Assembly (NCBI GenBank): GCA_905250125.1
Contig: CAJNOL010000214.1
Location: forward strand, 62,001 to 126,000
Source: Rotaria sordida
Lineage: Eukaryota; Rotifera; Eurotatoria; Philodinida; Philodinidae
Direction: 5' to 3'
DNA length: 64,000 nucleotides
The notes under the pieces are model-generated. The model did no database searches. It saw only the letters and a list, made by a program, of their open reading frames with translations, and was not told the origin of the DNA. Shown in pieces: positions 1-13,400 of this stretch (positions are counted from its first letter, which is position 1; each line of letters opens with the position of its first letter). The translations under genes were made by a program, and so were the position numbers.

Positions 1-3000
1 TCTTTCATTCGTGTCTGTATAGTGAGTGGCAATGCGAAGGTAGAATATGTAAACAAAGAATTGCTGAAGAAATATAATTAATATTGCATTTTTCTTCCTT
101 CGTTTCTTTCTTTCTATGTGATTGTGTCTCATCAAGAGCTTTTCGTCATTGTCTGTCTATGTTCTTGTATCGTGTTGACGAGTTTGAATCAATCAAAATA
201 CATTAAAAATCAATTCAATACTGTTCATTACATCATATTCATTCCCTATCTTTCCATAGTCATCGATTCACAAGCACCTAAATTCGCGAAATTCTATTAT
301 GTATCATACAGATATAGATTGGTATTATTGATACTATTAATCGTATCTGTATTTTTCGAATGTTATGTTTTGTGTCTTGTTGAACGTTCAGTTGCTATTC
401 GGTTTCATTTATCCAGAATATTGAGTAAAAAGAAGTTAGATTAAATACTAGCATATACAGTCACTTGAATACATATATATATATCGAGTCCTTTGCAAAT
501 ATCTCAGCATAGACAATTCATAAGTTCTTGATTTTTTAAGAAAGATGCGCTGTTCAACTCTACAAAACTAGAAATGATAGATCTCATTGACTTATTTTGA
601 TGATTTCTAATAAGACTAAATATGAGATTTTGCGTACGAAGCACTCTCGCAAATGATTATTGTGTTTTTCAGATTTTTTTAAAATGAGCTATAAACAGAC
701 ACTTAATGGAATTTGTTTTTCCATTTTGACTGAATATCAATTATTCGTTTAAAATTATTTCTAAGCTTTTGATCATAATCTACTTTGTTTAATAGCAATC
801 ACTAATCTGAGCTGTTAAATAGAAAATAGGCTTTTTGACATTATTGAAATTTTTATTCCAGTTGAATTAAATAGTATAACATATGATTTGGGCTCCAAAT
901 AGAAATAAGAAATCCGCATTTTGAAAATGCAGCAAAATTAAGCTCATTTTGGGTCATTCATGACATTTCTAGGATGCTTTTTCTTTGAAAAAAAGTACCC
1001 ATGAAAGAAAATCTTGTTATTTAGAAAAAAAAATGACTTTGCAGAAGAGGATGTCTAACTGAAGGCCTGAACAGTAGAAGACATCGTATATATGCACAAA
1101 CAGTAGAGACTTTCAAGGACAACGTATCAGTCAGTTCACTTCAAAAAACTGAAAATTCATTTGTATGGAAAAAGTGTAAATTAGTAAAAATAAAATGTAG
1201 GAATTAGGCGCATTTCATAGAACCACATCATACATCTTATAAAAATGTTCACTTTTAAATTAAGGTGAAAAGAAGTTTATAGAAAATTCAACAGCATAGC
1301 TTTTAAAAGAAACACAAAAGTTTATGGTTTGTCTGCGCTGAGATATGTGTAAATATTCAATGTGGCAATAATTTCGATTTATCGGATTTCTGTACATATC
1401 AAGCGAAACGGGATATAACCATCTTTCATTTGAGTTTGATTCTTTACAAGGATTATTGTTCGAAATAAATCCTTTTACTATGATTTTAAGTAACAATCTT
1501 GCCTCTTTTTTAAGTTTACACTTACGAGGGAAATACCCGAAGTGATTCACCGCTTTTGCGCTCATATTTTGGGTGTATAGAGGGAACCTCTAGACTAGAA
1601 TAATCTTTAAAGGATTCGGGCCCATAGATCTTCTCTACAAAGTTATAGTCATTTTACTTGAGTTTTAGCCTATGGCACGGTATGTACAATCAAATCGACT
1701 GGCAACATTTCGATTTGAAGCTTTGTTCACAGATAGGTATACTTGTAATTAGAATGCTCTGAAAGTTTCAGCTCAAAAGAATGTTTCCTTGGCAAGATAT
1801 TGAATGTCGATAAAACATGAGATTCTCACATCTTTTATGGGATCCGAGTGATTTATGAAAAATCAATATCTTGCAGAGGAAACACTCTTTTGAGCTGAAA
1901 TTTTCAGAGCATTCTAATTACAAGTAGACCTATCTGTGGGCAAAATTTCAAATCGACATACCGTCAGTTGATTTGGTTGTACATACCGAGCCATAGGCTA
2001 AAACTCAAGTAAAATGACTATAACTCTGTAGAGAAGGTCTGTGGGCCCGAATCCTTTTAGGATTATTGTAGTCTAGAGATTCCCTCTATACGTCCAAAAT
2101 ATGAGCTCAAAAGCAGTGAATCACTTCTGATACTTCCCTCATTAGTTATAATTTTTATGCTAATTAGTAAAAACGTGATTGGTCAATAACGAACTACATC
2201 TATGAAAAAATTTTTAATAGGATCGAACTCTAAAAAAATACTTCGTAAAAATCTGTTCTCTGGAGATCTGCTCATAACCGGAAACAAAACTTTTTGTTTT
2301 CCCATCATCTTGAGACTCCCAAGAAGAATTTGTATCACTTAGATTTGGTTCTGAACTTTGTATTCAGTTTCAAGAACATTCTTTTGTTTCTATATGCGTA
2401 CTCTGTCACATCGCTATAATAATAAGAAAACCAATTTTTCGAAAAAACTAAAGATATTCAACAAAGTGCACTATTTAGTTTTCAAAAACATTCTCTAAAT
2501 CCGCAATATCTTTAAATGGCAATGCTTGCAAGAGAAATTTTTGTCGTTTTTTGTGTTACATCATTAACGCTAGTTTTTTCCATTGTAACTCGGTCGAACA
2601 AAAGTTTCTAAGGCTGCGTTTTACGAGATATCTAGAATAACTCAATACATATTGACTTTGTAAAAGTTAGCTTTAGGAATATTTCAATTTCAGAGATATA
2701 AGTTTTTTGATTCTACGAATGAACTCGCTCACATATATTCATTCCTTGGTAATTTCCGCTAGACTTCCATGGATTACACTGGCGAACTCTATAATTTTCC
2801 ATAGCGAGACGAAAGTTTAGACAAATATGTCTTTACCATGAAACGAACATTTTGCTTTATTTTAGCTGACGAAAATTTTTTTTTTAGTTACCTCTTTTCA
2901 TTAACTACAATAAAAGGAAATATAAGCTTCCCACCTATTCCAAATAAGTTTATAATTATATAATTTTACAGAGAAATTTTCCTTGCATTGTCTATACGGT

Positions 3001-3506
3001 AATTCGATACCATTACTTTTGATATATCTAAAGCATACAAATATATCAGAATGAAAGTAGCAATACAGTATCAAGCTAATCTTCATATTAATTTGTTCAT
3101 AGACTAATTAATATTAATGATCTTATCAGATAGTATGATTCAAAAGTTGATCAGTCGAATAGTATAAACTTTTGTGACTTTAACTATATTAAATAGCATC
3201 TAGTAGCAACAGACAAACTTAAATTAACCGTTTTCCAGCAATAGAAGACTCTGGATCATCTATTATGTCGCAGCGTACAAAGTTTTATGGAAGGTCTTCT
3301 ATTGCGCAAAGGGCTTCATATAACTATTATTCATGGTTGATTCTGAAACATGCGATCATTTTTTTTATCAATTGATTTTTATTTTATTCAGAAGGCAAAA
3401 ACAGAACAAAAAGATATTTATTTTCTTATCTTTTTAATAAATGGTGAAGCAAAGAAAAAAACATAAAGTGTTAAGTAATTAATAAAATGTTTTCTTTTGT
3501 CCTATT
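1..3506. other. Intergenic, no supported gene
   Basis: AT-rich DNA downstream of the DNAI7 stop codon. The longest open frames (118-444 on the plus strand, 1260-1565 on the minus strand) lack a supported start, splice sites or recognisable domains. The only clear structure is the foldback element at about 1525-2140, listed separately. Confidence 0.6.
1525..2140. repeat. Long imperfect palindrome (foldback/MITE-like)
   Basis: Two arms of about 300 bases are inverted copies of each other around a centre near 1835. The outer ends read GAGGGAA.. and ..TTCCCTC. Internal matches include AGCCTATGGC / GCCATAGGCT and GAATGCTCTGAAA / TTTTCAGAGCATTC. The arms are roughly 85-90% alike by eye. No transposase frame lies between them, so a non-autonomous DNA element is the simplest reading. 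The phrase AAGTTTCAGCT in the arms recurs in the smaller palindrome near 13.6 kb, which suggests one family. Confidence 0.75.
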
Positions 3507-6500
3507 TTAAGCATATGTTAATGGTTTAATACTTAATAGAAGTTGATTAACTGTTTCAATAAATAATGGACTAGCATCCATAATACGAGCAAATGCTTCC
3601 GATGAAAATTTTTCACGTACTAAATGAAACAATTCTGCATGATACTAAAATAGTAATAATAATCATCATAAATTATAATTAGATATTAAAATAAAGAAAA
3701 TTTTTACATCAGTAAATGTTGATGCTTCAACAAATTCTTGTGAACTTTCACAAATATCAGTAAAACCAACAAGTTCACTTGTAAAAATAATGCAACGTGG
3801 ATCATCCTTTATAATAAAAAAGAAAAAGTTAGCTTGTTCATTGAAGCCTCGAATCGGGTATATACTTCAAAGGAAAAAAATGGATTGCTTCAGACTTCAA
3901 CCTGTAGTATAAAATTTAGTACTTCCAGAATTGAGTAGAGTTGCTCAAAACCTTATAGAATCCTTCATGTAGCTTCATGAATAATCCTGTAGTTTCATAT
4001 CATAATCTAGATCTAGCAAAATTGAACGCCTAGTCTTCTGAAAGATTAGAGTTTCAGCAATAATGGCCGCTTTCTAAGGCGACAACGACTGTAGGATTCT
4101 ACTCAATTTTATGAATTCTCATAGATCTCTAAATTCACAATGCCTTCTGTTTCACTTAATATACATGTGACTGATTCCATGGCATATATAACACTTTATA
4201 CATGACTTTCTCCAAATTGATTTTCATGTGTCAAATCAGGTAGAGCATAGTCGATTTACTTACTATGATGACAAAATATTCTCAATACATTCTTATATTG
4301 AAGAGATCAACAATTCACAAAAATTGTAGTAAAATACGGCTAATACGATATAAAAACACTGCAAAAAAATGCTAGAATGTCTATCATCATGTATCTCTAA
4401 CGTAGAATTTAGGTACATAGTGACATAGCAGAGTTTGTAGAGCAAAGTTCGATCTGTACGCTCATATATAACACTTTTCGCGCGAGTACCCAACAAAGTG
4501 TCATTTTAATATGAAATGATTATCATAAATAATCAAATTATAAGTATATAATGATATTATATGATAATATTTTTGTTCTAAAATGACACTCTATTTGGTA
4601 CTTCCACAAAAAATGTTATATACGAACATGCAGAGCAAACTTTGCTTAGCAAACTCTCCTATGTTACCATGTACTCGAATTCTACGTTAGAGATATATGA
4701 TAACGAACATTCTAACCATTTTTCAATGTTCTTATGTAGTATTCGTTATAGTTTGTTATAATTTTGTGAATAGCTGATCTTTTCAATATAAGCATGTATA
4801 GCGGATCTTGTGTTATCATAGTAAGTAAATCGACTATGCTCTACATGATTTGAAACGTAAAAATCGATTTGAAGAAACTCGATGTAAAGATTTCACATAT
4901 ACCGTAGAATCATCCATGTATAGTAACATCATAAAATGATGCCGAGACATTAAAAGCATATGAAAAAGACAAAATACTCTTTGCACAATAGACAATAACG
5001 TGGACATTTGATGGAAAAATGAAAATGATATTTTTTACGATTTGAATAATGTCCAATACACTTTGATGAATCGCTGACTTTTTAATTTAGAAAAAAAAAT
5101 TATTTTAGTTCTTTAAGAGTTTAGGAAAATTCGAAGCCCAAAAAATGATCAAGTTTCTGTCATCTTAGAGAAAGTAGAAAGATCTACAGAACCGATCGTA
5201 GAGTTCTTGCTCTATCGTTCTATATGAAAAACTTTGTTCTAATAGTTTCTCTATTGGAAAAAGTATGCATGCTTTCTCAACAAAGGGTTTTCCAAAAACA
5301 CATGCTTAGTGCAGTTGGTGCGCACACCTGCAAATTCGATGAAACTTTTACAGAATGTTGTTCTCAGTCTAACATGTCTACTCAGTTAGCATAAATACTT
5401 CTGGATTAAGATACAGGTTTTCGACATTCTTTTGTCTCAGAAGTACTATAAGAGAAAAATAAGGATATATTTGGAATTAGCACGGAAAATTGTATCGAAT
5501 AATATAATATTTGTTGATTTTTAAAATAGAAAAACTTTTGCAATAAAAATTTACTGTAAGGATCACCTCATGCATTTTATATCGAAACTGTTCTATTATG
5601 AATTTCACTTTGCTTCTGTCAATTTTTTGTTGACTACTGAAAATTAATACTTCCATTAAAAAAAAAGCCATGCTCAGACATTCTATAGAAATCGCTCACT
5701 GTATGATGACCAAAGGCTACATAAAAACTCGACCCGTACATGTACGGGTCACGTAACCAAACGGCTAAATCTTACATCACGAGTTGATTGATCAACTAAT
5801 TGCTCTTTACAACCAATAACGATTTTCATTTCGTCATTAACAAATGCATTCCAATGACTGTAAGAAAATGCTGTACATGATGATGTAACCGCCATTTGAT
5901 TATACACCCACCATTCTAATTTATGATTCTATAAAATCAAAACGAAAAGTTTTATTTATGTTAAAAGAAAAAATGAATCAATACTTACTTTATTAATAAC
6001 GCTCACATATGAATCTGAATCAGGTTCAGGAAAGACATTAAGACCGAGTAATCTTAATTTCTATTTACAAGATAAAAAGAATAATTTATGATAGATTTCA
6101 TTCCGGAAATATGAATTTACTTCAATTAATTCTTTTAATGGCATAAATTTATTAGCAATAGGTTCAATAATAGCAGCAAATGTTGGATTCTTTTTATATA
6201 TATCATCACCATCATCAACTCCTGGTCGACTTGTTGAAAGTGATGATGTTGATGTTGGTTGAACGACACTTGGTTTAATGCCTTTCGCACCCAATAATGA
6301 TGTTGGTTTTTCTTCAACAGGTGCTTCTGGTTTTCGTGGTGGAAGAAATACAGCTACTTTATCGTACTAAAACAAAAAAACATATTGTTTTCTGGAATAA
6401 ATCTTTTGTTTTTCCTATTGATTTTATTGAAGAGACCTCACTTTCTTGGATTTTTGAAGAACGACTTATCAGAAATATTTGAAACTTTCGAAGTAGATAG

Positions 6501-9500
6501 ATCTCAATGAATACAGCAAAATTTATCGTAGACTCCAAATTTCTAAATATCTGGATCGCAAAGGCTAAAAATTGCCTCCACTTTCTCAGCCGCAATAAGT
6601 TCAATAGGACTAGAATATTGTTTTTTACAGATACTAGACAGTGCTAGGGATGCCTACTTTTTTTAAATCTCCTTCTATTCGAATAAAACGATCAAAATAC
6701 TGAACGTATGTTCAAAAAAAACATGTTACTTTTTTTTGTAAAATCTGTTAAAAATCAACGATGCAATATATTAAAAAACAAAAAAAATTAGACATCTCAC
6801 ACAATATTCTATACCTACAACAAAAAATTTCAGCTCGATCGAACGTATTATGTCATAGAAACGGAGGACGACTCTGCATTTTTTCCGTATAAAAATTGAT
6901 TTCGAGAAGAACGAAAAACAAATTATTCTGCATGTATCAGAACTTTTTTCTCTTTAATCAAAGTAATCGGAAACGGGCGAGTACTAGAGATCCATGATAA
7001 ATGCTCTCGACACGTTTGGAATAAGAAATAATCTTAATAAAAATATTAACTAATAATGAAGAGTCCTCACTTATATGATATTTGACAGAGAATACTTTGA
7101 AGCTATATTAAAAATCAAAAAAAAATTGATTGTAACATGTAGAGAGGGGGCGTAGATCTCTTTAATCGATCAAATAGGAAAAAAAATTGCATGACAAGAA
7201 CAATCCTCATTCATTTTTCTATGATTTTGAAAAGCTACTAAATAATTCTATTGTCACGAGACATAGTTCGAATAGAATAAAAGCTTGTTCTATATAAATA
7301 AATATAGTAGAAAGTTCGTTTTTTTTTTTGTTAGTTTTTATTGAATATTTTATGAAAGAGGAGATAATCAAAGCTCATTTCCGACCATCTTGTTTTTTCC
7401 TTCTGTAATGATTGTTGAAAAATTCTCTAGAGATTTTACATCATGTTAAATTAAAAAAAATAAGTACATATGACAATCTCAAGACGACGATCACTTTGAA
7501 TATGGAAAGTAAATGAAAGATGTGTGAAACCCTCAAAAGCTTTTTATATTTGGTTGTCCTTTTTTTTTTCTTCTTCTTTTTTTTCATGATCACGCCTATG
7601 ATAATGGCGTTAGACATGCGTTAACCCTATTAGCGATGACGGCTATGTTGATGATGTGTTATCGTTCATTGTCATCACAATTTCCTGGGGCATCCTTCAT
7701 TTCTTACGTCGATTTTTCTTTTTATATTTATACAACCTTCATGGCGCTGATGATGTTCGATGAGTTGTCTATTACAGATGGATATAGTACAATAGTATGG
7801 TGATATATTCATATTGAAGAAAGAAAAAAAAAGATTTTGCATGATGATATCGAATGTCATAGCGTGGCCCATTTTCACATCTGTAAACCATCAAGTTCGA
7901 CAGTAATACAGACAAATAGTCAATAGACAGAGGTGGTAAACCATCTAAGATACTATTTCTTCAAAACATACAGTTTTACTAAGAAATGACAAGGTAATAT
8001 CTAGTTTCTATAGTAGAATTCTTGACTATCGATCTATCTACATATTGTAATTCTCTTTTATTGGTATAAACATTCATGCATAGTTTGTGTATATGCACGC
8101 TATAGAAGAAAAGATTAAGCCTGGGGGCTTACTGATTGACTATGTATTTCTTCCGCTGCTATCATAGTTATTACTCTATAGTATTAGAATGATGAGACAT
8201 ACATTCAAAAAAAAATAGGATTAACCAATAAATATATTACGACGTCGTGCTTCTATTTTTCTTTTCCATTGAAAAGTAAGCTGAGATGCATCATTTATAT
8301 GTGTTAGCATAAGCGCGACAAGAAAAGATCAAGTTGATGATTCGCTAACTTATTATAAATGGACTGTAGACAACGTTGACTTTATTTTTGTTTTTTGTCT
8401 TAAATCAAAATAATTGAATTAATTATAAATTCTTTTACATTTATCTATTTCTTTAACATTAATCATATTTATTTTGTTTCTTTTCTTTTTTTTTTTTAAT
8501 TCTTGCATTATAGGCTCGGCAACATTTGTTTCTCTTTTTCTGTATTGTCAATTAATAATACTAAACATCCCAAAAACAAAAAAGAAAACAGAAATTCTTT
8601 CTTCTTTTTATACGTAATAGGACAAGAATCGTAGCTTGTATCCCTATTCTTCCCACGTTGACAACATGTCCTTAGTTTAGAAACAACAGTAGGAAGTAAG
8701 CAGAAAGATGTCGATAGGAAATTTCGCATAGGGTAAAAGAAGCCAAATATGATATTAGATTTTTCTCTCATAGATCATAGGTTGGAAAACGATGAAAAAA
8801 ACAAAAAATCTTTATTCTATAGTTCATTGTTTTATAGTTAATAATGAACCATTATATTTCATTTATTTTCTATTCTATTAAATATGCATACTTTCTTGGT
8901 TTCATTATATTTATATGTCTATATGCATGGGAAAATCACTTGTCATTCTATTGCTATCACTGCTGTTTCTATCTTTTGTTCTTCATTCTTCATATACTCA
9001 TTCTTTGCATTCGGCTTTTTTTTCTTCTTTCCAATATAATGGATTTCTTGTCACTTGTCTCTATCTGTCTGCTTGGGTGTTCTCTCATCAAATTGACATA
9101 TAAGCAGCTGACGTATGCATTAAGTTAGCTCAAAAATGCAGAATTTTTTTCATTTGTTTTTCGTGACAGCTATATTTAACGTTATTCTTTGACAATCGTT
9201 GAATGATTGCATAAATAAAATAGGTAACTGATTTCACGCAACAGTCATTTTTTTTTCTCTTTTATACAGAATAATGATTATTTTTTTGCTACTATATATT
9301 TCAAATCTGAATACATGTAAAAAAAAAAAAAAAAGAAAAGAAAAAACAAGAATTCTTAACAACATTGTTGAGTACTGCATTATATTATATCGAAGTGAAT
9401 AGGAGACTAAAAAGAAAAGAATCCACGGCATGTATCTATAGATCCTGCTGTGCGATGTTATTTTTTACCAGTCATCCTTGTTATTCTCTTACTATTTACA

Positions 9501-9688
9501 CTTTATACACTCATTTTTCTCTTGAGTTCTCTTCAATAGAGGTCGATTGCATCTCATTTTCAAGATAAGAGTCGACATACATAGAGTTTCTTTTTTTTTT
9601 TCTATGAACCATTTTTATAGGATTTAATACCATTGTTGGCATATCGAGTGTATAGAGGAAATGACATCACCGGGATGTATTATTGTTG

Positions 9689-9720
<32 letters not shown>

Positions 9721-10421
9721 CGCGCACATTCACGCAACTCTATTCATTCATTGGCACGAGTAGGGAAACATAAAGATTTTTTAGTCGTCCAAGAAGAGAT
9801 AGAGAAATATAGAGAAAGTTTTATGTTTACTAAGAATGCGCAAGTCCTCACGGGAAAAAAAGACGAAGAAAAAGAAAAAGAGAAAAACGAAGCTGTAGTT
9901 CTATTGTCGTTGATGATAAAAAAAATGGCGAGAATAACACACACATACACACCCTATACATCGACCAGAAGATAGATAGGAAAAAGATTTACAAAAGAAC
10001 AAACAAGCAGAATCTTTTTCTAGTTTGTTTTTCCTTTTTATTTTTTTTTATTCAACCATTTGTTCTAGTAGTCAAGAGGTCAATATATTATTAAATTTCT
10101 TGTATAAATATCAATTTTCTAGATATATAGTTACAACTAAATAAAAAAAGAAACCAGAACAAATTACAAGAAAGAAATTATACAAAATGATCTAGCAATT
10201 TAATTATTCATCTAATGGACGTACTCGAATTACCTCGACCTGTCATTAATTTTCTTCGAACAATGGCTAAAGAAAGTTGTCGTTATGCCCTTTCATGGGA
10301 CATATTTGGTGGACCTGATTCAGTAACACTTACATTAACATGGAAACTTATTGATGATGAAGCACAATCATCAATGATTAATGAAACAATGTCATCACCA
10401 CCATCATCATCATCATCATTA

Positions 10422-10463
<42 letters not shown>

Positions 10464-13400
10464 CCACAGCAACAAAATTATGATAACCCTCGTACACGTT
10501 CAACAATTAAAGATAGCAATAGACCATCATCACCACGTCGTTCACGTCGTGATGAAAATACTTCTATCAATGAAAATATTTCCGTACCAGCTATATTTCG
10601 TTCATCTCGAGGCAAAAGTCTTGAAGGTAGTTCTTTACAATCAAATAAACAAATTATTTCTCATCATCAACATAATGTAAAAGAACAACAACAACCACAA
10701 CAACATGTATTAAGTTTAGAACGACAAACAATAACGAATCATCATCATCAACATCAACATCAACATCGAACAAAAAAAGAACAACAAAAACAAATACCAA
10801 TACAGTCAGATCAAATCTATGGAAATCTTTATGATACACGTTCAACACCTGTTGTTAAATGTGCCACTATATCGTCTTTATCGAGTTCTTCTCCATCTCC
10901 TCAACCAAATAATATCAATAATAATAATAATCCACCATTATCTTTTGCTCATACTCATCATCAACGTGCTAAACAACAACCTGTAACTCCACCAACTACT
11001 CGAAAACCTGTACGTTCATTAATGAATACATCTCGTACACCAACAATACCGATTACTAGTAATATATCATCAAATTATACAAAATCGAGAGGAAATAATA
11101 ATATAACTACTCATAATGATAATAATAATAATGATGATGATGATGATACACTTGATCCATGGGTAAAACGTTTTGAATGTTCATTTGAAGATAATGATGA
11201 TGAAACTACAGAACAATCAGAAGAAAAAGAACCCACGTCTACAACTACAGATAATATTGATGAATTGGGAAATACATCTGGCAAAGTTAAATTTAAGACA
11301 AAACCTGATTATTTCTAAACACGAAAAAAAAAGAAAAAGAAATCCTAATCTACTTATTCTATTTTCTTGTTTTTCTCAGGAGAAGAATGGAAAAGCTGAA
11401 TATAAAATATAACTGTCTACGATCGAATCTTTCTCTCTCTCTATATATATATACAAAAAAAAAAATAATAATAAATTTATACATTGATCACCGATTTTTT
11501 TTTTTGCTATCATTTTGATATTTTTCTTTCTTATTTATTAGATTAAAAAAAAACAATTTTGTCAAATAATGAACTAAGTCGATTCCATATTTTTCTAGTT
11601 AGTATTATGATCATTTGTCAATATGTCATCATTATTCCGAACAAAGATCATTTCTGTCATATTAGATTATACTATAATGCATTTGTACGTTGCGTCAATC
11701 GGTGATTTTCATTGTTTTTTTTTCTTGACTACATTCTGTATATATATATATGTGTGTGTATGTGTGTCGTTTGCACATCATACTATTTCCGCTTGCCTTT
11801 TGACTCGACTATCAACCCAATTAACACACATCCCATAGTTTGACTCCTTATGTTGTTCTTTTTTCTTTTTCCTGTTTTTACAGATACAGGAAAGAAAAAG
11901 AAGACAAGCAGCTGGTGGGACCTATAAGCATAAAATTGAGACCATACTATGATGATAGACACCAGCTGGTGTTAATGCGAATTAGATAAATGAACAGTAT
12001 ATGATAAAGAGAATCTTTTAGAACTACATTACTACATATAACACCAAAAAAAAAGAAAGTAACTTTTTCCTATGTTATTATAACATTTTTTTTTTATTGA
12101 ATAATTCTTTTTTTGTCGTTAGCTAATAATAATAAAAATAATAATAATAATAGAATCGAAGGATATATATAATCATTACATTTACATAATAACAGGGTTT
12201 AGTTAATCAAAGATTAGTTAGTGTATATATTTTATATCGATAGGTTTAATTCGATAAAAAAAAAGAAAAGAAATCTTTATACCTCAATCTAATTGAACTA
12301 AATTAATACATATGTTTTATTTATTTGTATATTTAAAAATATTTATAATAAATTAGTGGCATATGATTTATAAAAGATCAATTTATATTGATACAATGAA
12401 ATCCACCATTGTATTCTTAACATGTCGTCCAGTTCCTTAAGATAAGCATTATTCATCATGATCGAAACTCTTGCCGTCAATGTAGTCCCTTAAGAATTAC
12501 TCAAAAAAAAACAAAACAAAACAAAACAACAAAAAAAAAACAGATAATTCGTTCTTATTCAATTATCGTTCATATCCATTGATAGGCATACTCTTGAGAC
12601 AAGATCTATTCCTTGTCGTACATCAAGTTATTGAATAAGTTTCGTTATTAGAACTTCAATATGACTAATATTCTATTTCTACTACAAATAATAATTAGAA
12701 TAATAGAATAGTTCGATTTGAAATTCTTGGAATTAATTTATTATAATATCTAACAATAGTTAATAAAAATCAGAAGATCATAAAAATCAATTTTATGATG
12801 TTTCAAAAATCAATTTTGCACAAAAACAATAAATAATAGTTTAAATAAAACTAAAACAATATAAATACGGAAAGAACTCAATTCAGGTATAACACTTGTT
12901 AAATAAATAAAGTAGAAATGAAAACAATAAAAATCATCGGAACTTATCATTTCCTTTATTCATTTTTGTACTACATCAATCTAGGGATTTCATATTTGTT
13001 TTTTTACGGAAAATATATGTAAATATTTGAAGTAATGACAAGATTATAGACTTTTTAATTAAATATTCTAGTACACAGAAACAAAGGATATTTATCATCA
13101 ATATAAATCATTCACAAGGCTTGTATTCATCTTCATTGTATAGAGATATATGTAAGATAAATGTCTATTTCAAATATGTGGCAAAAGAAATATCGACACT
13201 CCATAATAGATTATATTACCATGAAATTGCGATACTTTTTTTTCTTTATGTATGATACAGTTATATTCGTTTACAGAGACTGAAAAAAAGCTTTTCATCA
13301 TGAATCTATCTTATTATTAAAAAAAAAATATACTAATCAATATAAATTCTTGAATAACACTAATTTTTGTTAGTTACTACAGAAATATCCAATGTGTCCA

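Larger units (their letters stand above)
3807..5775. other. DNAI7 intron with foldback and 20-bp palindrome
   Basis: Intron of about 2 kb between the exons ending QLVDQSTRD and starting DDPRCIIF. It holds the foldback element at 4203-4882 and a perfect palindrome at 5731-5750. No open frame inside is supported. Confidence 0.7.

Noticed and set aside
118-444. 108-codon plus-strand frame
   Set aside because: It begins at GTG, has no ATG context, no domain, and no splice partner. Its composition is that of AT-rich spacer.
8844-9128. Hydrophobic 94-codon frame resembling a membrane protein
   Set aside because: T-rich sequence translates to Phe/Leu/Ile/Tyr by default. There is no conserved motif, and a similar pattern occurs in many spacer frames here.
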